NCBI GenBank assembly: GCA_023653785.1
Contig: JAMKCH010002942.1
Location: forward strand, 17,751 to 81,750
Length of the DNA stretch: 64,000 nucleotides
Reading direction: 5' to 3'
Source: Ophioderma brevispina
Taxonomy: Eukaryota; Echinodermata; Ophiuroidea; Amphilepidida; Ophiodermatidae
Translations under genes and position numbers: made by a program
Notes under the pieces: generated by a model
Seen by the model: the letters and a program-made list of their open reading frames with translations, nothing else
What the model was told of the DNA's origin: nothing
Database searches by the model: none
Shown: positions 1-11,348 of the stretch, one piece after another
Position numbering within the stretch: position 1 is the first letter of the stretch
Layout of the letters: the number at the start of each line of letters is the position of its first letter

Positions 1-259
1 GCAAGAACAGTATTGCTAAGCACTTTGAGAGGGAAAAGCGCATGTCAGGGATTGTTAATCAGCTATCTTTACATTGGACATTGTTGCCAAAAAGTTTAAC
101 ATTTCTCGAGTTAAGCTTATTGGTGATATTTTATCAAAATACTTTTAGTTGCCTGCTGAATTCCTGATGTTTGTAGGAAAGTGAATATATATGAATGATA
201 TTTGCTATACTGGATTTTAATCATTCTGTATAAAAGAGTTGTTATGGAAGTTTTTGCAG
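1..259 (+). other. Probable intron or 5' flank of the zinc-finger gene
   Basis: No gene is secure here. A plus-strand frame starting at base 3 is open for about 55 codons, beginning with a basic stretch (KNSIAKHFEREKRM), and could be the tail of an upstream exon, but I find no good donor after it. The stretch ends in TTTTTGCAG at 251-259, a plausible splice acceptor for the exon starting at 260. Confidence 0.3.
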
Positions 260-2441
260 GAGATAGTGAAAGGAAAGGAGAACTAACGTCAATCATGGAA
301 CAAGCATCTCCCAGCCAAACAGGGGGGAGCGTGAGTGATAAACAACCCTAGAAGGCAGAATTGCCTGCTGAATCCGCATTGTACACAGCAGTCAGAGTGA
401 GGGCTTCAATGAATCCCGTGTTGTACGCAGTCAGATGACGGGGTTCTAATGAATCCAGTGTTTTACACAGCAGTCAGAGTGCAGGGGATTCTAATGAATC
501 CAGTGTTTTACACAGCAGTCAGCGTGCAGGGGCTCTAAATGAATACAGGTGTTTACACAGCAGTCAGAGTGCAGGGCCTTCTAATGAATCCGCGTTTTAC
601 AAAGCCAGTCAGAGTGCAGGGGCTTCTAATGATCCAGCTTTTACACAGCAGTCAGAGTGCAGGGGCTTCTAATAAGCCGTGGTTTACCTAGCAGTCAGAG
701 TGCAGGGCACCGTTAATGAATCCAGGTTTACACAGCAGTCAGAGTGCAGGAGGTTCTAATGAATCCAGTTTTTAACAGCAGTCAGAGTGCAGGGGATTAT
801 GAAATCAGTGTTTACACAGCAGTCAGAGTGAAGGCTTCTAATGAATCCAGTGTTTTACACAGCAGTCAGAGTGCAGGGTCTAATGAATACAGTGTTTTAC
901 ACAGCAGTCAGAAGTGCAGGGCACTTCTATGAAGCCAGTGTTTTAAACAGCAGGCGAGTGCAGGGGTTCTAAGAATCCAGCTGTGTTACACAGCCGTGCC
1001 AGTTCAGAGTGCAGGGCATTCTAACTGAATCAGTGTTGTACACAGCAGTCAGAGTGCAGGGGCTTCTAATGAATCCAGTGTTTTACACAGAAGTCAGAGT
1101 GCAGGGGCTCGAATGAACCAGTGTTTTACAAAGCAGTCAGAGTGCAGGGACCTTCTATAATGAATCCAGTGTTTTACACAGAGTCAGAGTGCAGGGGCTT
1201 CTAATGAATCCAGTGGTTTTACCAGCAGTCAGAGCTGCAGGGGCTTCGAATGAATCCAGTGTTTTACACGCAGCAGAGTGCAGGGGCTTCTAATGAATAC
1301 AGTGTTTTGCACACAGTGATTGCAGGGGCTTTTATGAATCCAGTGTTTTTAAACAGTAGTCAGAGGCGGGGGCTCTAATGAGTCCATGTGAAGAAGGAGA
1401 GACATTTGACTGTAGGTACTGCACTAATTCATTCCACACTGATGATGCAGACAGACAGAAACAGCAATGAGCATAGACTGTTAAGTCGCCACGGCTACAA
1501 CTGTGATATGTGTTCAGAGAGGTTCACCAAAGGCTGCCTTTTAAAACGCCTAGGAAGATCCATTGGGGGAAAGCCTCAAACAACACACATGCGATGTATG
1601 CTTAAAAGTAATTTACACGAAAGGACCTGAAACGCCCACATTAGAAATATCCATTTACGTGTAAAAATTGAAAGAAACATTTGAGTGCAAGGTGTGCCAG
1701 CAAGACCTCTTAGAAGAGTCAGTGGAAGTCACACGAATGTAGCATGTAGGTACAATGCCATTTCAAGGGCGACAATATGCTCAAAAGAATTTGCGCGAAA
1801 GGACCATATGAAACGCCATGTACAAAACTATTCTTCACCAGGAAAATCAAAAGAAACATTTGAGTGCAAGGTGTGCCAGCAAGTACCTGTCCAGCAAGAG
1901 CTATTGCAAGTTCCGAATAGCGCACACGAATACATCGGTGCTATGGCCACCAGGCGCTATTGCAAACAGTGTTTTGCTCAGCCTCTGAATTAGCACAGCA
2001 CAAAGTCATCCACACGCGAGGAAAGACCTGGCATGTGAATTGCGGTGATAGTTTTAGTCAGAAAGGAACACTGATGGTGCATGGAAATGGAGAAACACAT
2101 GGATGAGAAAACCTTGCAAGCTGACGATAGTCAGGACAAGATTTCCTCCAAAAAGCCAGACCAATACGAATCAGGATGAAGATATACACCCGGTGTGAGA
2201 TTGCAGTGAGGAGTTTGCAAGTAGTGATGAAGCAGATATCAACAAAAACCACATGGGAGACATTCTGAAAGCTCACTTAGTTGTACTATGTGTAACAAGA
2301 AGCTGTAACTCAGTGGAGGTGAAAAGACACAACACAACATAAAAATTCAGGCATGGAATAATTAAAGGTGATGAAACCTGCCAGAATGATCTTTGAGAAA
2401 TGAGCAACGCAAAGGAATACAGCTGAGATACCAGGGAATGT
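260..2441 (+). pseudogene. Frame-broken 5' part of the C2H2 zinc-finger gene
   Basis: This segment reads as coding sequence interrupted by many indels. After the acceptor at 258-259 the frame opens with an ATG at 295 (MEQASPSQTGG) and meets TAG at 349-351. It then runs through a 15-residue repeat array (about 360-1380) and afterwards through recognisable but shifted zinc-finger pieces: CDMCSERF near 1504, ICSKEFARKDHMKRH near 1770, FECKVCQQ near 1858, CGDSFSQKGTLMVH near 2041 and LSCTMCNKKL near 2280. A TGA at 2424 lies in frame with the intact downstream ORF. Either the 5' half is a real pseudogene, or single-base assembly errors break what is one long protein with the 2442-5225 ORF. The second reading fits the similar single-base losses in the FANCI exons of this window. 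Confidence 0.65.
360..1380 (+). repeat. 45-bp coding-type minisatellite, about 23 copies
   Basis: The unit is 45 bp, exactly 15 codons, and reads NESSVLHSSQSAGAS in the plus frame where no indel intervenes. The best-preserved copies are near 840-920 and 1040-1300. Nearly every other copy carries a one- or two-base gain or loss, so no long frame survives. The multiple-of-three period and its place between a candidate first coding exon and zinc-finger sequence suggest a protein repeat rather than neutral satellite. Confidence 0.85.
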
Positions 2442-5225
2442 ATGTCTTTCAAATGTAATGATTGTGATGCAACCTTCAAGAATAACCAGGGACTTCAAAA
2501 GCACCACGTGGTACACAGTAGTAAGTCGTTTAAGTGTGACAAATGTGACAAGGTATTTAAAAGATTTGAGAACCTCTGCAGACACCAAGCTCTCTCACTT
2601 TCTTGTAAAGTAGATGTAAACCAAGAGTACAAATGCCACCAATGCAATGCTGTATACGAGAACGAAGGTGATTTTGAGCAGCACGTCACAGAGCACTCTG
2701 AGAAAGTTTTTAAATGTAAAACATGCCAGCAAATTTTCAAAGATTTGGAGAGTTTGAAGAAACATGATGCTAACAAGTCTCTGTGTGCCAAGTATCTTGC
2801 AGCCCAAGATTGCAAAGATGATGAAGTCTACAAATGTAATGATTGCAGGGAGAGTTTTGATGATATAATTACCCTTGGTGTACACAACTGTCAGGGAATG
2901 GAAAACATCCTCAAATGTGGACTTTGCCAGATGAGCTTTGATAATTCAGAAAGCTTCAAAGAACATGAAACTAAACACTTGAAAGAAAAATCAACCAGCT
3001 GTACAGAACTTCAGGAAGTTCGAAAAGAAGATCAACAACTTTTGAGTTCAGAGAACTTAAAAGATGACAAACTTCCTTTGAAGGAAAGAGGAGAATATAA
3101 ATGCCACGAGGACACAGAGGTGAACTGGAAAAGTCCATATCTATGCAGTGTTTGTCAGAAGGCTTTTGATAGCTTAGAAGAATGTTCAATCCATGAAAAA
3201 ATTCACACACCAGAGAGTTCCAAAGAAAAGGAAGTTCAGTTGTTTACCTGTGGGTACTGTTGTGAAACATTTCAGTCTAAAATTTCTTTGAAAACCCACA
3301 TGGATTCACACTTAGAGACAGAAGATGAGGAGGATAGAGATGATTGTAGCAGCCATGGAGATGCTTACAAGTCTGACAAGTTAGAGAAAGGAAGAAATCA
3401 GGGTAATGGAAAGCAAGACAATGCGAATGCCAAGCCACCTCTTGATGCTACACCCAAAAAAGGAGCGTCCAAAGCTAAGGCGATTTCTCCCAGTGATTCT
3501 GATACAAGTGTAACTAAGACAAGAACAGGACGTAAAGTTGTGACACCAGCAAGATTTAGGCAGGACGTTGTGATGACAGACTTTACAGAAAGTGAAGAAA
3601 GTGACTTTGATGACTTGGATGTAGAAAGTGAGAGTGATGGAGACTTAGAAAGGCTGAGGCTGGTTGCAGTGATGTCATGCCTGATGAGAGTACTAAAGCA
3701 TTGTCAAGGTCAAGAAGAAAGGAAAGTTCTGCTTTTAAAACATGAAAGACTTTCCACCGAGAAAGAAAAAGATGGCAAAGAAACTTTGTTACATAAAACC
3801 AAAAGAGAAAGTACTAAAAGAAGTCATATACAGAATCAAAATGAAGGCAGGATCACAAAGTCAGATAACGGACAAAGTGCAACCTCAAGACAAAGTGCTA
3901 GAAGACGTCTTCAAATCCGGGAAGAAAGTGAACGGGCAGAAACTTCCTTGGAGAGTAACCAACTTGCAAACAGAAGACAGAGTGGTAGAAGACTTCAAGC
4001 AAAGAGCACTGTGGCAGACAGTGAGAATTCTCAGGAGAAAAGCACAGTCCATAAGGAGCCATCCACATACAGATGTAAGCTTTGCCCTAGTAAATTTTCT
4101 GGTAAGCGATTATTGCGAAGGCATAAACTAGTGCATACTAGGAATGCCAATTTTTCATGTGCAGAATGCACAGCAAGTTTTAATCTTAAACGCCATTTAA
4201 TAGAACACCAGAGGGTGCACTCAGCTGATTTTCTGCACTGCACATATTGTCCAAAATTCTTCCTATGGTTGGATAGTTTAAAACGCCACGTACGTTTGCA
4301 GCATATCGAGGAGGGGAAGAAACTGCCTAGAACTCGCCAGAGCAACGGCCACCAGAAATCTGGCAATGCCAAACCTGAGAAGGCAGGTGTTTCAAGTGGA
4401 AGAACACCTCAAAAGAAACAGAGAGATGACACAATACAAGTTAAGGTTAATTGTAAGGGTAAAAATGTCACTCCTCTTAGTACAGATGCAGCATATTACA
4501 AATGTAAGTTTTGCCCAACATCATTTCATACCCAAGTAGCTCTTGAAAAGCACCAAGGAGTTCATTGTGCAAGAACAGAGAGCTTGAAAGATCGTGAACA
4601 AACACACGAACATAAAACAGGATCATTGAAGGAAAATAAGAGCAAGCATCGAAAAACTTCCACAAGGGGTAGGACTTTGAGAGCATGCAAAAAGGCATTT
4701 GTATATGCGAGGGGAGTTTGCTTTCCCTGTCATTACTGTAAAAGGTCATTTCGCACGGTTGGATCACTTGTCATACACGAGAACCAGCACAAACGTGAAA
4801 ACAAATTTCACTGTCAGTATTGCCCAAAGATATTAACATCTAAGCGTGATGTTATAAAGCATAAACAATCTCACTCAGAGGAAAAACCTCATCAGTGCCA
4901 AGAGTGTAAGGAGAGGTTCACAAGCACTCGTAATTTGAAAATTCATGTCTCTCGCTGTCATAAATGGTTGACATTCCAGTGCCAGTATTGTGCCAAGGTA
5001 TTTACAAAAAAGGCCAGTGTCAGCAGACATGAACTAATCCACACAAAAGAAAAACCTTTTCCGTGTCAATACTGCAAGGAGAAATTTACCTACAATCGCT
5101 CTTTGAAGATTCATGTTTGTCGCAAGCATAAAGGGATGAGGTTTGTCTGCTGGAACTGTGCTGTTGGATTCCGAAGTGAAGAAGAACTAACTTATCATAG
5201 AAGCCAGCACAAAAGTATTAAGTGA
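2442..5225 (+). CDS. C2H2 zinc-finger protein (intact 3' part, 927 aa)
   Basis: An uninterrupted 927-codon frame encodes about 18 C2H2-type fingers, so the product is probably a nuclear DNA-binding transcription regulator. Eight fingers lie in residues 5-290 (for example CNDCDATF, CHQCNAVY, CGLCQMSF, CSVCQKAF, CGYCCETF); fingers 2, 4 and 5 have altered second histidines and are degenerate. Residues about 295-535 form a low-complexity linker with acidic runs (ESEESDFDDLD) and basic clusters (RQSARRRLQ, RRQSGRRLQ). Ten fingers follow to the C-terminus (CKLCPSKF, CTYCPKFF, CHYCKRSF, CQYCPKIL, CQECKERF, CQYCAKVF, CQYCKEKF, CWNCAVGF), some joined by the TKEKPF-type linker. No KRAB, BTB or SCAN domain is visible. 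The ATG at 2442 is only the first in this frame, which has an upstream TGA at 2424. The true protein probably starts further 5' (candidate ATG at 295) if the frameshifts there are errors. I cannot assign an orthologue. Confidence 0.9.
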   Translation: MSFKCNDCDATFKNNQGLQKHHVVHSSKSFKCDKCDKVFKRFENLCRHQALSLSCKVDVNQEYKCHQCNAVYENEGDFEQHVTEHSEKVFKCKTCQQIFKDLESLKKHDANKSLCAKYLAAQDCKDDEVYKCNDCRESFDDIITLGVHNCQGMENILKCGLCQMSFDNSESFKEHETKHLKEKSTSCTELQEVRKEDQQLLSSENLKDDKLPLKERGEYKCHEDTEVNWKSPYLCSVCQKAFDSLEECSIHEKIHTPESSKEKEVQLFTCGYCCETFQSKISLKTHMDSHLETEDEEDRDDCSSHGDAYKSDKLEKGRNQGNGKQDNANAKPPLDATPKKGASKAKAISPSDSDTSVTKTRTGRKVVTPARFRQDVVMTDFTESEESDFDDLDVESESDGDLERLRLVAVMSCLMRVLKHCQGQEERKVLLLKHERLSTEKEKDGKETLLHKTKRESTKRSHIQNQNEGRITKSDNGQSATSRQSARRRLQIREESERAETSLESNQLANRRQSGRRLQAKSTVADSENSQEKSTVHKEPSTYRCKLCPSKFSGKRLLRRHKLVHTRNANFSCAECTASFNLKRHLIEHQRVHSADFLHCTYCPKFFLWLDSLKRHVRLQHIEEGKKLPRTRQSNGHQKSGNAKPEKAGVSSGRTPQKKQRDDTIQVKVNCKGKNVTPLSTDAAYYKCKFCPTSFHTQVALEKHQGVHCARTESLKDREQTHEHKTGSLKENKSKHRKTSTRGRTLRACKKAFVYARGVCFPCHYCKRSFRTVGSLVIHENQHKRENKFHCQYCPKILTSKRDVIKHKQSHSEEKPHQCQECKERFTSTRNLKIHVSRCHKWLTFQCQYCAKVFTKKASVSRHELIHTKEKPFPCQYCKEKFTYNRSLKIHVCRKHKGMRFVCWNCAVGFRSEEELTYHRSQHKSIK

Positions 5226-5940
5226 AAGATGGTAGACATCAGCAGAGCACCTTGAGAAAATGAAGGTGCTTGCTGATTAAAGATTTATCCTGGAGCTGGA
5301 AACAGTCTATTGGGGATCCATAGGAACAACCAAGTCAGATGAAAAGAAGACAAGTAAAAAAAAAATCTTCCATGATGGAGCCAAACCTGGCCGGCCCTCT
5401 GGGAACAGTTTTATCACACATGTTTTAATAAGTCAGGATATTGGAAATGTTGATGTAACTTAACTTTTGTAAAAAATGTACATTCAAAAAATTATATTTT
5501 GTATGAGTTAACAGGGCCAAATTTGGATTGAGATGGATAATCTTTAATCATATTAAGCAGACAAAGGTCATATGGAAGAGAATACTATTTTATTAAATGA
5601 GGAACTACCAGTGCTAACTTATACATATTGCTGTTGTTTTCATGTTTACATGTACATAATGTTTACATAGTTTTACCCAACTTATTCCAGCTCTGACCCT
5701 TGACATTGACAATGTCATTGAACTAAACTTTCTAGTTGAGGAGGGTATTGGTGACCAATTCCTCATCTTACATTTGTGTCAGTCAATCAGTGTGGCACAT
5801 ACAGTGAATAGTCGGGGGTAGCTTTGGTTAGAGTACATTTGCTTTAGAACAGGATTTCATTGCTTCACAAATAAGCTATCATGATGGTGATTATTACTGA
5901 AATAAACTTTAATGTTTTAAAATTTTGTTACTGTTTACAG
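5226..5940 (+). other. Probable 3' UTR of the zinc-finger gene
   Basis: Follows the TGA at 5223-5225. A canonical AATAAA lies at 5901-5906, about 675 bases after the stop, and is the best candidate polyadenylation signal. No other coding sequence is seen. Confidence 0.5.
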
Positions 5941-5941
5941 T

Positions 5942-6279
5942 AAAAGGTGGGTGACCCAATTGACAACCTTGCCCCTCCCCCCCTTTACTCCATCAAAATT
6001 GTTGGTATCAGAAGTAAGATCATATTTCTTTCATTACCCTGGCAGTGAAATTTAAGTCCCAGCAAGTGTTTATTTTGATGTTATGAATGAAAACATCTCC
6101 AAATAGGGTCAGTAACACATGCTATCCTTTTGGACAAATTTAGTACACATTTTTGCTTCTATTATCGAAACTGCTGGACTGATTTAGCTCAAAATTTGCT
6201 ATTTGAAGTTTTTGGGGATATGCTTCCATGAGAGGGTGAAAAGATTGTATGAAAAATCAGACCCTGTCACCCACCTTAA
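5942..6279. mobile_element. MITE with GGTGGGTGAC terminal inverted repeats
   Basis: Left end AAAAGGTGGGTGAC and right end GTCACCCACCTTAA are inverted repeats about 338 bp apart, with no coding capacity between them. A second copy is not seen in the window. Confidence 0.55.
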
Positions 6280-6381
6280 TGCTTAATGTAATCTGTGAAT
6301 GTGGTCACCTAATTCTGTGCTGACAATGTACAAATATACTAAGTGTGGTTGGTAGGGTAAAGAAGGAACCTTTATCAGTAG

Positions 6382-7000
6382 AGTACCAACCTAAAAATGG
6401 GCAAATTCTCCCAATAGTGCAGATTTATCTTCTCTCCATATTAAGAAGATCACCAAATAGTGTGTTGTGTTTTCTTGTAATGTGTCCTTGCAACTATTGA
6501 TAGGTCTTCGCAACTGGAAACCAGCAAAAATGAAAAAAGCAGGTCAAAACCTCTATACTTCATTTGCCTTCCTCCGTGCAGTGACGTCAGCGCGAGATTT
6601 GACAGTCGCACCATACACCGCTCGTGCTGGTTTAAAACGAAGGCGTTTGTACACGCGTGCACAAAGACAGCATATCTTGACGCGTGTGTAAAAGCTGCGT
6701 CAAAGTTGTGACATCACTGCATGGAGGTAGAGAAATGGACTATAAGTAACCGAAGGAAAAAAATCCACCATGGTGATGGAATTCCAGACTTATTTACAAC
6801 TGCTTGTGTGGCACATTTTCTATGTTGAGATCAACTTGGACATCTTCTGCGATGGCATGCAGAACATCTGTTGGGAATTTAATTTGTTTTAATACTTTTG
6901 CTAAGACATGCAATGCATACATGTTTGTAGTACTTTTTCAGTTATTAACAAATCAATATTTGCATGGCCATGTGACCTATTCTATTTTTAGGTTGGTACT
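6382..7000. mobile_element. MITE-like element with AGTACCAACC termini
   Basis: AGTACCAACCTAAAAAT at the left end is matched by its reverse complement at 6983-7000, giving an 18-bp terminal inverted repeat around about 620 bp. A second inverted pair lies inside (6570-6588 and 6709-6727, two mismatches), so a smaller foldback element is probably nested within. The left arm of that inner pair contains TGACGTCA, a perfect CRE-type octamer. Confidence 0.6.
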
Positions 7001-7478
7001 GTATCAGTTTTTACAAACAATTTGGGAAACTGAAAAGGATCTTACTCTCTTTAATATATGTCTGTATCTGTCCCTGTGCCTTGCAGTAAAATCAGAAAAA
7101 TATCTATGTACAGATTACATGAAGGGAATAAGTCATGTATCACCAATATAGATTTTGAGTTATTAACAAGAGAAGGGTTGAGAATATTCTTCAGATTCAG
7201 AGAATGCGTGCACAGATGGTTTTTGTTGTCTTTCTGTCAGATGGAACTAACCTATATGCTCCCAGTGATATCTGTCCACATGATGGCAAAGTGTAGGAAG
7301 ATGACGAGCTGTAAATAGCATAATATGTATCGACAGCTTGTCATAGCTTTGCTATCGTAATTATTGCTTTATTCGATACATCCAGCTTAAGTAGGATTAA
7401 AATCAGTCTTTTCTCAGATCTTCCATCAATAGTCAGTGGATAAGAATATTGATTTATGATAATAATACATGTATAATA

Positions 7479-7820
7479 TTAAAGGTGCTTGTTCCGATTT
7501 TGGTCTATTGTGTTCTACTTGATATAAGAGCCTGACACTTGTACACACTGATCATCAAGTACCGTGGGAAACAAACTTGCGGTTTTGATGCTAAACGTGA
7601 TAATGCATAGTGCAACGCCCTATTCACTACTGTGCTAATATTGATGGTTAACCACTAAAACGGTAGTTTTTTATCTGTATCTTGAGAAAGAAATTGATTT
7701 GAAAGCTGAAATTTCAGGACAACAATGAGAAAAATACGGCCTTTCATCTGATATTAAAATTGATACTACTTCCGGGTAAATCGGGGGGGTCCCAAAGACG
7801 ATCTGAACAAGCACCTTTAA
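7479..7820 (+). mobile_element. TTAA MITE, family B (copy 1)
   Basis: Bounded by TTAA on both sides with inverted ends AAGGTGCTTGTTCCGAT and its near-complement at 7801-7817. The interior carries ACCGTGGGAAAC and GGTTAACCACTAAAACGG, shared with the copies at 17406, 20507 and 43933. Confidence 0.85.
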
Positions 7821-8204
7821 TAATCTTATATTGGCTTTTATAAGCACCATTCCTACAAGATCACAACACTGTTGCACATTATTATTATCATCATGTTGCC
7901 GTTAAGAAATTGTCACAATCATTTCACTTCACCAAGGCCGGCAGCTGGCCAAGCACACAATGCTATCGGCACTTAGATTGTAACTCGAATATTGCTTGGG
8001 TTGATACACAAACAAGATAAGTGCTTTGCTCAAGTGCACAATACCTTGCTGCAGTGGGGCTCGAACCAACAACTTTAGATCATGAGTCGGCTGTTATATT
8101 CACTGGACCACACATGCCACCACTAGAAGTCACTAGTTCAAATCCCACTACCAACTACTTTTGGATAAGTATATGTAGAAAATAATTCTGAAAGTCCAAG
8201 ATGT

Positions 8205-8678
8205 TCGTTCGTTCGTTCGTGTCCACAAGTCATTCGTAATGGCTTGTGGTGGTGTCAGGATTTGTTCAACTGTGTAAGCTGATCCGGGGCCGCGTGTAGC
8301 TATGATACGGACGCTCCTAACATGGCCCGCGTTTTTTTAAGCTGGGGGCGGATTGGGAACAGTCGGGGGTTTACACCCTACTCTTATTCGACACTGACTG
8401 CGATGTACATGTACAGTTGTGACTCTCTGTACACGGGACCGACGGCTTAACGTCCCCTCCGAAGGACGGGATGCTTTCATGATTCATTTGCCCAATTCCA
8501 AGTGAACCATGGAGGAGAGCGGTATTCTGTATTTAATCAATAGCTCGTATACAGATTAAATCCAGAATTGAGCACCCGAGTGAATCCCAGCAAGTGACCC
8601 CACCGGGATTCGAACCCGGGATTTTTGATTTGGTATATTTGCGCCATAGGCAAGCACCCTAACCACTAGACCACGCTC
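8205..8678 (-). mobile_element. tRNA-derived SINE with target-site duplication
   Basis: On the minus strand the head has a polymerase III A box (TGGTCTAGTGG, 8663-8673) and a perfect B box (GGTTCGAATCC, 8607-8617). A body of about 380 bp follows, ending in GAAC tetranucleotide repeats at 8205-8220. A perfect 10-bp direct repeat, TCCAAGATGT, flanks it at 8195-8204 and 8679-8688, showing target-primed insertion. A diverged copy lies at 58230-59240. Confidence 0.85.
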
Positions 8679-8808
8679 TCCAAGATGTGAGTGTACATTA
8701 CATTGAAATCCCATGTTATCGTACAAAAAAAGGGCTGCTATGGCTCTTACACACACAGCTGTTTGACCCCATACAAATTGTCTCTTTTATTTTTAGAACA
8801 ATTTTAAG

Positions 8809-9100
8809 CAGTGGCGACACAATTTTGACAACTGATATAAGTAGGGACATGCAAGAGCTATCATCTCTGCAACATTCAGACAAATCCATTGCGGGAATCT
8901 TGCCATATAGGCCTACAAAGGTAATGATTTGTATGTTATAGCGCCCTCTATAGCCATTTCTCCATTAGAAAGACGTTGGAAAACTAAGATTTTTAGAAAA
9001 ATCGTATTTTCCCGCCAAGGAAAATTTTTTGTAAAATTACACAGAATGTAGTGAGTGGACTAAATATTCCAAAATCAGTTGTCAAAAACTGTGTCGCCTG
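8809..9100. mobile_element. MITE with GGCGACACA termini
   Basis: GGCGACACAATTTTGACAAC at the left end pairs with its near-perfect complement at 9073-9098, forming an inverted repeat of about 25 bp. The CAG-type ends hint at hAT, but I see no 8-bp target duplication. Confidence 0.6.
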
Positions 9101-9548
9101 GCGATAATGGTTTGTTTTTATTCTGGTTTGTCATGAGACTACAACAGCTGGTAAAGAGTGGCCAATCACCTCTCGTATTATGCCAAAATGTTGATCATAT
9201 GTTACTATCAGGAAATGGTCAGCCAGGAGTTATTGATAGCAAGATAAATGACACTGCAAAGAGCCGTAACCACTTCTTGAAGAATTTGCCTCTCAATGCA
9301 GAAGTCTTTTTGCAATTTGGCCAAGATATATCTTAATTCCTTTTGAAAATGCTATTTCTGCTGGTCAAGTTTGTGCCAATTTACTCTTGTATCCAGTGTT
9401 CATTTTTCATCTCTCCAGGAACTTTGTAGAAGTCTTGCCCCATAACACAGCATCTGATTATAACTCAAATTTGATGGATTGAAACAAAAAGTAGAAGGAT
9501 CTAGATGACCCAACAGCTTCAGTGAACAAATCAAAAATGAATAATTCT

Positions 9549-9752
9549 ATACTGTATAGAGTGGAACTTTGCGAGGTTTTATTTTCGCGATAGACATTAA
9601 AAAAGGCGAAAATAAAAACTCACAAAAATAAATTTTTCAATAGATTTGTATTGCATTGTCGGGATCAATACCAGAAATTAAATTCTCGCGCATTTGGCAA
9701 ACCTGTTAAAATAGCGAAATATCCGTATGCGAAAATTTCACTTATACAGTAT
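9549..9752. mobile_element. Short MITE with ATACTGTATA termini
   Basis: Termini ATACTGTATA followed by a GTGGAACTTTGCG/GTGAAATTTTCGC arm are inverted about 200 bp apart. The interior is AT-rich and non-coding. Confidence 0.55.
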
Positions 9753-10192
9753 GTGATTATTTCCCTTGATTGTGCCATAGCTGTAAAAGGGCTTACTTAC
9801 ATTTATTACCATGCACACATGCTTTATATGTGTTTTATGCATAACAGAATAAAACAGATAATAACGGTTGAAGGGCATAATGAAATTAGCCTTTTAAGAG
9901 TATCCTGATCTTCCTATCATAATGTAAGGTACCAACTATGAACACAGCACCAGTAATGTAGAATTTGTGTCAAGTAATGTATCATATTGGTAATGCCCGC
10001 TTTGGACACGCGTGTGCATCACGCATGTCTTATATTGACCTATATTATTGTGGTACATATGTATTTTTGTATTTTTAAACAGCCGATGATTGCTTTTCTT
10101 TGTGCTATATTAGGACAAAAGAGGATGTGTTAAAGTACATTTATTGCATAGTTGAATAAGTTAAGGTCATTTGTTATGCCTACACCACCCTC

Positions 10193-10258
10193 GTGATGTC
10201 AAAAACATGACTATGCCCTCAGCTTCGCTTTTCGGGAATAGTCATGGTTTTGACATCA
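10193..10258. repeat. Strong hairpin
   Basis: GTGATGTCAAAAACATGACT and ATAGTCATGGTTTTGACATC-AC are inverted arms of 22 bp with one mismatch around a loop of about 22 bases. Likely the core of a foldback element; no gene here. Confidence 0.6.
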
Positions 10259-10779
10259 CCTTGGGCCATATAATTTTAACCGTGCCCCTCATAGCAGTCA
10301 TTATTTGTATCCTAGTTCCCCCAATTAAAAAAATCTGCTATTCCCCCGTCAAGGAAATAGTTGGTTTTTAGGGGAACCTTTGTCCCCTGCATTGGTATCC
10401 TTGCATCGCCCGTGCATGAACAGTGATTGATTTGACACGATCAGTGAACCAACCTTTGAAATTGCCGGATATATCGTCTGCTGATATTTTATGTTTAATG
10501 TCATCGCTGCGGCACATTTCCCTGAACTTATCGCTTCCAAATGGAGAATTGGGTTTCATTTGGTGGTGATAGAACTGGAGCAATTAATTGATGTCGGAAG
10601 TAAGTGCTAATACCGTAAAACAAAGTCAAGAGTAGTCGTTTTTGAGAAATTTGTGGGGATAAAAGAGTGCGATTGAGCCTTGAGGTAGTGGCAGCTGATT
10701 AGTGACATGGTTAATTTGGCAAGTTTTTGTTTATAAAAGATTATCAAATTAAAAATATTTTTATATGTCATATAAAACA

Positions 10780-10945
10780 AGTATTGACTGCTCAATATTT
10801 GTGAAATAGTGCAAAATATCTCTCCTCGGTGACTTGAGACCGTGGGGGCAGGCATAACTATTTTCCCTCGGTCTTGGGAAAATAGTAGGCAGTCAATATT
10901 TGTATACCATTTCCCTCATGAGCAGTCAATATTTATAAAAAAATT
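10780..10945. repeat. Foldback segment with repeated GCAGTCAATATT
   Basis: An 11-bp stem, ACTATTTTCCC/GGGAAAATAGT (about 10857-10887), sits among copies of TGACTG/CAGTCA followed by AATATTT at about 10785, 10892 and 10921. Probably remains of a foldback transposon. Confidence 0.4.
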
Positions 10946-10989
10946 AACTCATATTTATGATCAAGAATGGGTTGAAATACCTTGCCTAA

Positions 10990-11348
10990 TTAAAGGTGCA
11001 ACAAAAGATTTCAAGTCGTCCAGATTTTCTGTGATATGTAGTGATTTCATAGAGATTAGACATGCAATAGATTCTCTACCTTTTATTTGGCTACTGAATA
11101 ACTTAAAATGAAAACAAAAGGTGATTTGTATATGCTTATACTTCAATAGAAAACATTGGCTGAATTTCGTATTTGCTCCTATACGAAATTAGAAATTTCA
11201 AAATTTTGGTACCAAAGAAACCGTTCTCAGCTTAATCCTTTCAGATGGCGATATTTTAGATAGAAAGCTTTATTTCAGTGCAAAAATCAGAATTTTCATA
11301 ATTTTTTTTAGGGACCCTGTCATATGAAATCTCTTGTTGCACCTTTAA
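10990..11348 (+). mobile_element. TTAA MITE, family C (copy 1)
   Basis: Ends TTAAAGGTGCAACAAAAGAT and ATCTCTTGTTGCACCTTTAA are inverted repeats flanked by TTAA. The interior CGTATTTGCTCCTATACGAA is shared with the copy at 61361-61708. Confidence 0.85.

Noticed and set aside
360..1380. Simple non-coding satellite
   Set aside because: The 45-bp period, reading frame and position upstream of zinc fingers favour a protein repeat, although indels prevent proof.
8600..8680. tRNA gene on the minus strand
   Set aside because: A and B boxes are good, but the arms do not fold as a tRNA and the flanking SINE body with a 10-bp target duplication explains it. The same holds for 14.3, 18.4 and 48.3 kb.
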